A stretch of DNA of 11,329 bases, taken from assembly GCA_045537575.1 (NCBI GenBank), contig JAZSPU010000039.1, positions 1-11,329 of the forward strand. Reading direction: 5' to 3'. Under the pieces are notes generated by a model. That model had not been told where the DNA came from. It did no database searches and saw only the letters and a list, made by a program, of their open reading frames with translations. The position numbers and the translations under genes are program-made. This stretch comes from SIG607 sp045537575 (lineage in GTDB: Bacteria > Bacillota > Clostridia > Oscillospirales > Acutalibacteraceae). Shown one piece after another: positions 5,925-11,329 of the stretch (its first letter is position 1; each line of letters starts with the position of its first letter).

Positions 5925-5937
5925 GAGGAATGATAGA

Positions 5938-6606
5938 ATGTCAGATAAAGATAATAAAAATGAAAACAGCACGTACGAACAGCTTAAAAATATGGGCTCG
6001 GTTGTGCTGTCAAATAACAATAGTAAAATTTTTTGTCTTACCATTATAGGCGAAATAGAAGGTCATATGGTATTAAATGAACAGACAAAGACCACAAAAT
6101 ATGAACACGTTATACCCCAGCTTGTTGCTATTGAAGAAGACCCTGAAATTAAAGGATTGCTTATAATACTCAATACTGTAGGCGGTGATGTGGAAGCAGG
6201 TCTTGCTATTGCCGAGCTTATTTCGGGTATGAAAAAACCAACCGTCTCATTAGTCCTTGGCGGCGGCCATTCCATAGGCGTTCCGCTGGCTGTATCTGCC
6301 AACTATTCATTTATTGCAGAGTCTGCTACAATGACTGTTCATCCTGTGAGAATGAACGGACTTGTTATCGGTGTTCCCCAAATGCTTAATCATTTTCAGC
6401 GTATGCAGGAACGTATAACTGATTTTGTTGTAAAAAATTCTTCTGTCAGCAAAGAAAAATTTAACAGTCTTCTTATGCATACGGGGGATATGGTTACGGA
6501 TATAGGCACTGTGTTGGACGGAAAAGCCGCCGTAAAAAGCGGTATTATAAATTCTTTAGGTACGCTGTCAACGGCGCTGGATAAACTTTATGAAATGATA
6601 GATTAA
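5938..6606 (+). CDS. tepA: ClpP-fold serine protease-like protein, TepA type
   Basis: The 222-residue product belongs to the ClpP/crotonase-like serine peptidases, closest in type to Bacillus subtilis TepA (translocation-enhancing protein, YmfB). NTVGGDVEAGLA at about 80-90 corresponds to the ClpP NSPGG segment. GGGHSIGVPLA at 108-118 supplies the candidate nucleophile S112. TMTVHPVRMNG at 131-141 supplies H135, and D184 or D188 in HTGDMVTD may complete the triad. No signal peptide is seen, so the protein is probably cytoplasmic. The ATG has GGAGG at 5924-5928, nine bases upstream. The gene starts the operon, and the ftsK/spoIIIE gene begins 11 bases after its stop, matching the tepA-spoIIIE order of B. 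subtilis. Substrates are unknown. Confidence 0.88.
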   Translation: MSDKDNKNENSTYEQLKNMGSVVLSNNNSKIFCLTIIGEIEGHMVLNEQTKTTKYEHVIPQLVAIEEDPEIKGLLIILNTVGGDVEAGLAIAELISGMKKPTVSLVLGGGHSIGVPLAVSANYSFIAESATMTVHPVRMNGLVIGVPQMLNHFQRMQERITDFVVKNSSVSKEKFNSLLMHTGDMVTDIGTVLDGKAAVKSGIINSLGTLSTALDKLYEMID

Positions 6607-6616
6607 GAGGTGTAAT

Positions 6617-8986
6617 ATGGCAACTAAAAAAAGAAAGAATACTAAAGCTAATAAAAAGGAAAACAAAACAAAACAATCGTCGGTAAATCAGTTTATGGCG
6701 GTTGTATGGTTTGCAGTGGGAATTTTTATGTTTGCTCTTGCAGTTTATAAAGGTCAAAAACTGTGGGCAACCTTACATAATTTTATTTTCTCGCTGTTTG
6801 GTATTACCGCCTTTCTTATTCCTCTTTACATAATTGCGCTTACGGTTTGCTATTCCCTTGATAAATTTAAGGGTGGCATTAAAGTGAAATGCATAGAATG
6901 CGGTTTTCTCATTTACTTTATAAGCGCCGCTGCCGATGTATTTTCCACAGCCGAGGTTATTAAATACGGCGAACATATTGCTTACGTATTTAAGGCTGCT
7001 ACTTGGAAAAACGGCGGTGTGCTAGGCGGTATTTTCGGAAATTTGCTTTGTCAAATGTTCGGAAAAACAGGGGCTGTTATAACTATAGTTATTTTGCTTG
7101 TAGCCGCTCTAATGATTATGACAGGTACAAGCGTTGCTAGACTTTATAAAACTGCTAAAAAGCCTGTAAATGCTGCCCGTATAAAAGCAAAAGAGGTTAT
7201 TAATGAAGTAATTGAGGAAAAGAAAAAGAAATCCTTTGTTGATATACCGGTTGATGATGCGGTTAAAGAGGAAAATATTTCTCTTAACGAAAAACAAAAG
7301 CGCCTTGTTGACGCTTGTGTGGACGGTCAGTCTGATGAAGTAACCCATAAAAAAGAGAGAGGAAACGAGGAGCCCGTATTTATAGATATTCCCTATGAAG
7401 AGCCCGAGAAGGAGCCTGAAGTAGAAAAAATAAAGATGACTCCCGAAGAAACTGCCGCCGAAATACAGAGTGTGGCAGAAGAAATAGAAGATACTATGGC
7501 TGTAACCGAAGAGGAAGGTTATCAGTATCCGCCTATTACCTTGCTTAAAGAACCTACCGCAGAAAGCGGTGTATCGGTTAAAGCAGAGCTTGAAAGTACA
7601 GCTACAAAATTAGTTGAAGTGCTTAGAAGCTTCGGTGTTGAAACCAAAATAGTTGATATCAGCCGTGGTCCTACAGTAACCCGTTATGAGCTTCAGCCTT
7701 GTGCCGGTGTTAAAATCAGTAAAATTACAAATCTTGCTGATGATATTGCCCTTAATCTTGCCGCTGCAGGTGTGCGTATTGAAGCTCCTATTCCAAATAA
7801 AGCGGCTGTTGGTATCGAGGTTCCTAACAAGGTTTGCAATACGGTAAGTGTGCGTGAAATTATCGAATCTGTGGCATTTACCAATTCAAAAAGTAAACTT
7901 ACCGTTGCTATGGGTAAAGATATTGCAGGTAATCCTATTGTTACCGATATTACTAAAATGCCTCACGGACTTATAGCAGGTCAGACAGGTTCCGGTAAAT
8001 CTGTATGTATAAACTCCATCATTATGAGTATTCTTTATAAAGCTGCTCCCGATGAAGTTAAGATGCTGATGATTGACCCCAAGGTTGTTGAACTTGGAAT
8101 TTATAACGGAATACCTCATCTGCTTGTTCCCGTAGTTACCGATCCCAGAAAAGCATCAGGCGCTTTAGGTTGGGCGGTTACCGAAATGGAACGCCGTTAC
8201 CATTTGTTTGCAGATAATAACGTTCGTGATATAGTTGGATTTAACCGTTTATGTGAGCTTGATTGTGATTTACAAAAGCTTCCTCAGATAGTTATTATTA
8301 TCGACGAGCTTGCCGACCTTATGATGACTGCCCCCGGTGAAGTTGAAGATTCTATTAACCGAATTGCCGCAAAAGCACGTGCCGCAGGTATGCATTTGCT
8401 TATTGCAACGCAGCGTCCATCTGTTGACGTTGTAACGGGTGTTATTAAGGCTAACGTGCCTACCCGTATTGCTTTTGCCGTTGCTTCGCAGATTGATAGC
8501 CGTACCATACTTGATATAGGTGGCGCCGAAAAATTGCTGGGTAGAGGCGATATGCTCTTTAATCCCGTTGGCGCTTCAAAACCTGCAAGACTTCAGGGCT
8601 GCTTTGTTAGTGATGATGAGGTTGAAGCGGTAGTTGAATACGTCAAGGGCAACCGTTCTATTGAATACAGTCAGGAAATTCAGGGTGAAATTGACCGTCT
8701 TGCCGCTGCTCAAAAGAAGGGCAAGGGCTCTGCAGGTGATGATGCGGATGGCGGTAATGATGAAGATCCTATGCTTAACGATGCCATAAAGGTTGTAGTT
8801 GAAATAGGACAGGCTTCTACTTCACTTCTTCAACGTAAGCTTAAGCTTGGTTACGGAAGAGCGTCTCGTATTATTGACCAGATGGAAGCACGTGGAATTA
8901 TAGGTCCATACGAAGGCTCTAAGCCTCGTCAGGTGCTTATATCTTCTGCAGAATGGATGGAAAGACAAGCCCGTGAAGCAGAATAA
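6617..8986 (+). CDS. ftsK: FtsK/SpoIIIE family DNA translocase
   Basis: This 789-residue protein is an ATP-driven DNA pump that moves chromosomes through the division or sporulation septum. Four hydrophobic segments are visible at about 24-45, 53-80, 88-110 and 134-171 and anchor it in the membrane. A charged, low-complexity linker follows (about 195-300). The motor domain carries Walker A GQTGSGKS at 455-462 and Walker B IVIIIDELADLM at 558-569 with D563-E564, plus LLIATQRPSVDVVTG at 594-608. The C-terminal gamma winged-helix domain (about 717-785), with LGYGRASRIIDQMEARG at 744-760, reads oriented DNA sequences. The length is almost that of B. subtilis SpoIIIE, and the tepA neighbour agrees with that identity. 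A dual division and sporulation role cannot be excluded. The start is ATG 6617 with AGAGGTG just upstream. The 3' end overlaps the next gene by 14 bases. Confidence 0.97.
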   Translation: MATKKRKNTKANKKENKTKQSSVNQFMAVVWFAVGIFMFALAVYKGQKLWATLHNFIFSLFGITAFLIPLYIIALTVCYSLDKFKGGIKVKCIECGFLIYFISAAADVFSTAEVIKYGEHIAYVFKAATWKNGGVLGGIFGNLLCQMFGKTGAVITIVILLVAALMIMTGTSVARLYKTAKKPVNAARIKAKEVINEVIEEKKKKSFVDIPVDDAVKEENISLNEKQKRLVDACVDGQSDEVTHKKERGNEEPVFIDIPYEEPEKEPEVEKIKMTPEETAAEIQSVAEEIEDTMAVTEEEGYQYPPITLLKEPTAESGVSVKAELESTATKLVEVLRSFGVETKIVDISRGPTVTRYELQPCAGVKISKITNLADDIALNLAAAGVRIEAPIPNKAAVGIEVPNKVCNTVSVREIIESVAFTNSKSKLTVAMGKDIAGNPIVTDITKMPHGLIAGQTGSGKSVCINSIIMSILYKAAPDEVKMLMIDPKVVELGIYNGIPHLLVPVVTDPRKASGALGWAVTEMERRYHLFADNNVRDIVGFNRLCELDCDLQKLPQIVIIIDELADLMMTAPGEVEDSINRIAAKARAAGMHLLIATQRPSVDVVTGVIKANVPTRIAFAVASQIDSRTILDIGGAEKLLGRGDMLFNPVGASKPARLQGCFVSDDEVEAVVEYVKGNRSIEYSQEIQGEIDRLAAAQKKGKGSAGDDADGGNDEDPMLNDAIKVVVEIGQASTSLLQRKLKLGYGRASRIIDQMEARGIIGPYEGSKPRQVLISSAEWMERQAREAE

Positions 8987-9881
8987 AATTTTAAGTGCAA
9001 TTCTCAGCGTTGGCTTAGCTATTATTATAATACCCACCTTACTTTCGCTTTTTGTGGAAAGTCCTTATATTCCCACTATAAAGGAAATGATTGCCCAGCG
9101 GTATGATACCGATGATGAAATTGACGTTGTAAGCTTTTTGGACGTCGGTCAAGGCGATGCAATTCTTATAAGAAGTAACGGAAGATACGTGCTTATTGAC
9201 ACAGGGGATGGATTTAGCAGTAATATTGTGCGTTCTCTAAGGCTTAACGGTGTTAATGGAATTGATGCGCTTATTTTAACGCATTGGCATAACGACCATA
9301 TAGGCGGCGCAGTAGAGGTTCTTGAAAACTTTCCTGTTCTTAACGTTATAATGCCGACCTTTCCTGATGAAAAGGACGAAAGTTATGATGCGGCTGTTGA
9401 GGTAAATAATGCTGCTAAAAATTCAAAGGTTATGTTTGCACTTGCTAAACAGGGACTTGCCGTTAACGTAGGCGATTTCAGGTTATCCTTTTTATATTAC
9501 GATAAAACAATGGATGATGAAAATAATCGTTCAAGTGTAATTATGGCTAAGTGCAGGGATTTTAAATTTCTGCTTATGTCGGATGCCGAAAAGCAATTGG
9601 AAGAAGCTTTAATAGACAGCGGTATTGATTTTGATTGCGATGTTATTAAAATTGCACACCACGGCAGTACCACCTCTACCACTGATGAATTTTTAAAGGC
9701 GGCAAAGCCTGAGTATGCAGTTATCAGCGTTGGCGGTAAGAATTCTTACGGTTTTCCCGAGCCTGAAATATTAAATAAGCTCGAAAAAGAAAAAATAGAG
9801 CTCTACCGCACAGATTTATACGGTGAAATTGACGTAGAGGTTTTAGAAAACTCGTTGAAATTTACAAAGACACATAATTAA
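8973..9881 (+). CDS. Membrane-anchored ComEC-type metallo-beta-lactamase fold protein
   Basis: This 302-residue protein resembles the C-terminal metallo-beta-lactamase domain of the competence protein ComEC, but without the Competence membrane domain. A lysine-rich start and one hydrophobic segment (about 6-28) suggest an N-terminal membrane anchor with the domain outside the cell; no lipobox is present. Signatures in order are LDVGQGDAILI (56-66), LIDTGDG (74-80), the metal-binding THWHNDHIGG (103-112; H104, H106, D108, H109), D204 in LMSDAEKQ, and KIAHHGSTTS (226-235). These fit the ComEC-type hydrolase subfamily, which in ComEC is proposed to degrade one DNA strand; the substrate here is unknown. 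The start is a GTG at 8973 inside the end of ftsK, with a weak GGAAAG at 8959-8964. The 14-base overlap points to translational coupling. It ends the operon. Confidence 0.9.
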   Translation: MKQNKILSAILSVGLAIIIIPTLLSLFVESPYIPTIKEMIAQRYDTDDEIDVVSFLDVGQGDAILIRSNGRYVLIDTGDGFSSNIVRSLRLNGVNGIDALILTHWHNDHIGGAVEVLENFPVLNVIMPTFPDEKDESYDAAVEVNNAAKNSKVMFALAKQGLAVNVGDFRLSFLYYDKTMDDENNRSSVIMAKCRDFKFLLMSDAEKQLEEALIDSGIDFDCDVIKIAHHGSTTSTTDEFLKAAKPEYAVISVGGKNSYGFPEPEILNKLEKEKIELYRTDLYGEIDVEVLENSLKFTKTHN

Positions 9882-9930
9882 TGTATTGTTTTTGATGTAA
9901 TTTAATTAAGAGCATAAGTTAAATAAAATA

Positions 9931-9966
9931 AAAGGCAACTAACGGAATTTTCCGATAGTTGCCTTT
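9931..9966. terminator. Bidirectional terminator between the MBL-fold and DUF378 genes
   Basis: AAAGGCAACTA (9931-9941) pairs perfectly with TAGTTGCCTTT (9956-9966). After one A-A mismatch the stem continues with CGGA/TCCG. The plus-strand transcript ends TTTATTCTTTT and the minus-strand transcript ends TTTTATTTTATTT, so it can stop both convergent genes. Confidence 0.85.
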
Positions 9967-9972
9967 ATTCTT

Positions 9973-10197
9973 TTAGCGTTCGGCTGATGCTCGTTCGATA
10001 TCGTTGTCTGTAAAACTGCGGACAAGAAGCGAAATACACCATACACCTGCAAGAGCAATTACAATATATACAATTCTGCTCAGCAAGGTACCTGTGCCGC
10101 CAAACAACCATGCAACAAGGTCGAACTGAAAAAGTCCCACAAGGCCCCAGTTTAAAGAGCCGATTATTACAAGAGCAAGACAAATTTTGTCAAACAT
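9973..10197 (-). CDS. DUF378 family small membrane protein
   Basis: The 74-residue product has the DUF378 pattern. A first hydrophobic segment at about 5-24 contains IIGSLNWGLVGLFQFDLVAW (residues 11-30 overall), and a second follows at about 38-60, with LLSRIVYIVIALAGVW typical of the family. The short charged tail NDIERASAER follows the second segment. No biochemical function is established for the family. The start is the ATG complementary to 10195-10197, because GGAGGTG (complement of 10203-10209) lies immediately upstream; an open extension of 23 residues further upstream lacks such a site. No promoter is evident between the preceding hairpin and this gene, so it may depend on readthrough from the spore protein gene. 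Confidence 0.88.
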   Translation of the reverse strand: MFDKICLALVIIGSLNWGLVGLFQFDLVAWLFGGTGTLLSRIVYIVIALAGVWCISLLVRSFTDNDIERASAER

Positions 10198-10226
10198 ATT
10201 TACACCTCCGTGCAAATGCTTTTTTG

Positions 10227-10270
10227 AAAAAAGTGCCCCATCAAACTTTGAGTTTAGACAAGGCACCTTT
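10227..10270 (-). terminator. Terminator or attenuator between the SASP and DUF378 genes
   Basis: On the minus strand AAAGGTGCC (complement of 10262-10270) pairs with GGCACTTTT (complement of 10229-10237) with one G-U wobble. The loop is about 24 bases and contains a second small AAAC/GTTT stem. Six T residues follow. It lies just downstream of the SASP stop. The long loop makes it weaker than the other terminators in the window. Confidence 0.65.
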
Positions 10271-10293
10271 ATCTTAAAGTTTTAATCAGTTAA

Positions 10294-10482
10294 TTACTTC
10301 ATGCTGTTTTCGTAAGATTCGATCATTTTCTTAACCATCTGACCGCCGATAGAGCCAGCCTGCTTGGAAGTAAGATCGCCGTTGTAACCCTGCTTAAGAT
10401 TAACGCCTACTTCGCTAGCTGCTTCCATCTTAAATCTGTTGAGAGCTTCTTTAGCCTCGGGAACTACATTTTTCTTAGACAT
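10294..10482 (-). CDS. Alpha/beta-type small acid-soluble spore protein
   Basis: The 62-residue protein is an alpha/beta-type SASP, made in the forespore, where it coats DNA and protects it from UV, heat and peroxide; on germination it is degraded by the protease GPR. The first conserved block, RFKMEAASEVGV (16-27), contains the GPR site, with cleavage expected between E20 and A21. The second block, GDLTSKQAGSIGGQMVKKMI (35-54), is the DNA-contacting signature. The start is the ATG complementary to 10480-10482, since AAGGAGTG lies about 10 bases upstream; a longer frame beginning seven codons earlier would place that site inside the gene. It identifies the host as a spore-former. Transcription by sigma-G is expected from knowledge of the family. 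Confidence 0.95.
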   Translation of the reverse strand: MSKKNVVPEAKEALNRFKMEAASEVGVNLKQGYNGDLTSKQAGSIGGQMVKKMIESYENSMK

Positions 10483-10520
10483 TTTATATTCACTCCTTTT
10501 CATTTTGCTTGCGTTTGCAT

Positions 10521-10551
10521 TATTATTGTTTTCTCAAATGCAGAAAATATA
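10521..10551 (-). promoter_or_regulatory. Tentative forespore-type promoter for the SASP gene
   Basis: On the minus strand CAATAATA (complement of 10521-10528) resembles the sigma-G/sigma-F -10 consensus CATnnTA with one inserted base. TATAT (complement of 10547-10551), 18 bases upstream, is only a partial match to the -35. No good sigma-A promoter is seen here. Confidence 0.25.
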
Positions 10552-10598
10552 AAAGGAAAATTTATCTTTTAAAAAAATCAAAATTATTATAATTACTT

Positions 10599-10703
10599 TT
10601 ATTCCTTCAAATAAGGATTGTGCTGAAAGGTTTTATACTCCTCGGTTTGATATGCTATATGACTATCGTTTGCAAATGAGTAGAACAAAATTTTCGTCCA
10701 CAA
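10599..10703 (-). pseudogene. Possible short coding remnant
   Basis: On the minus strand a frame stays open for about 34 codons, from a TTG complementary to 10701-10703 to a TAA complementary to 10599-10601. It reads ...FYSFANDSHIAYQTEEY... and ends in NPYLKE. The composition is protein-like, but no ribosome binding site precedes it, and it begins just after the terminator of the right-edge gene. It may be the tail of a decayed gene, or chance. No family is recognised. Confidence 0.2.
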
Positions 10704-10712
10704 AAAAGTAAT

Positions 10713-10730
10713 GCCCCGCAGAAGCGGGGC
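10713..10730 (-). terminator. Terminator of the right-edge gene
   Basis: GCCCCGC (10713-10719) pairs with GCGGGGC (10724-10730) across an AGAA loop. On the minus strand the hairpin begins five bases after the stop codon and is followed by ATTACTTTTTTG, so the T run starts a few bases late. It is the most GC-rich hairpin in the window. Confidence 0.75.
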
Positions 10731-10735
10731 GAGAT

Positions 10736-11329
10736 TTACAAACCAATTGGATAATCTCCGTATCCCATACAACAGGAGATACCTTCTAGCGAAAAGCGTT
10801 GCATTTCAATTGTTGCTAAAAGAATGCAAAGACATGTATGGTACATGCTGTTAATATCATAGGTAAAGCCTAAAGATTTGTGTTTGGATTTCTTTTCAAT
10901 AACAATTTCTACAGCAATTAATTCATCAAGAGCTTTTCTTAAAACATCTTCATCAAAGCACAATTTGTCTTGTAGTTCGCCAAGGCTAATATCACTCATG
11001 GATATTATGCCAAGACAAACGATAAGATTGTTCTTATCTGAAAGGATCGGTAATACCTTCTGAGCAAATTCCACGGTGTCTTGATTAATATTTTCAAAAA
11101 AGTCTCTTGTAATAATTGCACCGTAACCTTTGCCTGACAACAAAGACAAGCCATTTTCGTTAGATAAGTGAAGCGGTTCATCATACATGATGGGAGTTCT
11201 GTTTTTGTTGTTCCATCTACTTATACCGTGGTGAGCATATGCAAAAATCGTTAGAGCTTCTTTATACGACTCTTTACTTTGTTGAGAATGCTCTGCTACC
11301 TTATCCCAAATCTTATTATAAATATCGTT
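10736..11329 (-). CDS. Partial gene, probable winged helix-turn-helix protein, 5' end beyond the window
   Basis: The reading frame is open from the right edge to the TAA complementary to 10736-10738, giving at least 197 residues with the N-terminus missing. The ATG complementary to 11186-11188 is internal: the frame continues upstream as ...AHHGISRWNNKNRTPIMYDEP without a stop, and no strong ribosome binding site precedes that ATG. Visible residues 1-90 include GLSLLSGKGYGAIITRDFF (60-78). Residues about 98-160 look like a winged helix-turn-helix: a helix NNLIVCLGIIS, then ISLGELQDKLCFDEDVLRKA (114-133), then a basic wing EKKSKHKSLGF. A cysteine-containing C-terminal region follows (TCLCILL, SCCMGYGDYPIGL). 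This suggests a DNA-binding regulator, but I do not recognise the family. Confidence 0.65.
   Translation of the reverse strand, partial: NDIYNKIWDKVAEHSQQSKESYKEALTIFAYAHHGISRWNNKNRTPIMYDEPLHLSNENGLSLLSGKGYGAIITRDFFENINQDTVEFAQKVLPILSDKNNLIVCLGIISMSDISLGELQDKLCFDEDVLRKALDELIAVEIVIEKKSKHKSLGFTYDINSMYHTCLCILLATIEMQRFSLEGISCCMGYGDYPIGL

Noticed and set aside
10512..10680. CGTTTGCA occurring twice (10512-10519 and 10667-10674), considered as an operator or attachment-site repeat
   Set aside because: It is only eight bases long with different flanks, and no integrase or other mobile gene is nearby, so chance is sufficient.

Overview
The window looks like a chromosomal segment of a low-GC, spore-forming member of the Clostridia, and the gut or rumen Oscillospiraceae/Ruminococcaceae type is the best fit. 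The evidence is AT-rich DNA with strong GGAGG ribosome binding sites, Rho-independent terminators after most transcription units, an alpha/beta-type small acid-soluble spore protein, a tepA-ftsK/spoIIIE gene pair, and DegV, YesL and DUF378 family proteins. No phage, transposon, CRISPR, rRNA or tRNA was seen. The taxonomic placement is an inference from gene content, not from a marker gene.

Layout, left to right. (1) Positions 1-1791: the terminator of an unseen upstream gene, then a promoter and a two-gene operon made of a DUF2156 (phosphatidylglycerol lysyltransferase C-terminal-like) protein and a GNAT acetyltransferase. (2) 1795-2622, minus strand: an Ogg1-type 8-oxoguanine DNA glycosylase sharing the terminator at 1763-1791 with the GNAT gene. 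(3) 2623-2858: a divergent control region with striking direct and inverted repeats. It leads to an unrecognised 92-residue, C-terminally membrane-anchored protein (2859-3137). (4) 3148-4783: a terminator and promoter overlapping each other, then two membrane protein genes, an unrecognised one and a YesL/DUF624 one. (5) 4784-4903: a gene-free stretch with a compact, possibly pseudoknotted structured element. (6) 4904-5764, minus: a DegV family fatty-acid-binding protein, divergent from (7) the 5938-9881 operon of tepA-like ClpP-fold protein, FtsK/SpoIIIE DNA translocase and a membrane-anchored ComEC-type metallo-beta-lactamase protein. (8) 9973-10482, minus: a spore protein gene (SASP) followed by a small DUF378 membrane protein gene, separated by a terminator-like hairpin. 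(9) 10736-11329, minus: a gene cut by the right edge, carrying a probable winged helix-turn-helix.

The functions are mostly housekeeping: DNA repair, chromosome translocation in division and sporulation, spore DNA protection and membrane proteins. The tepA-ftsK/spoIIIE order is the same as in Bacillus subtilis. The least explained parts are the structured element at 4792-4867, the repeat-rich control region at 2697-2810, the unknown small and membrane proteins at 2859-3951, and the right-edge gene.
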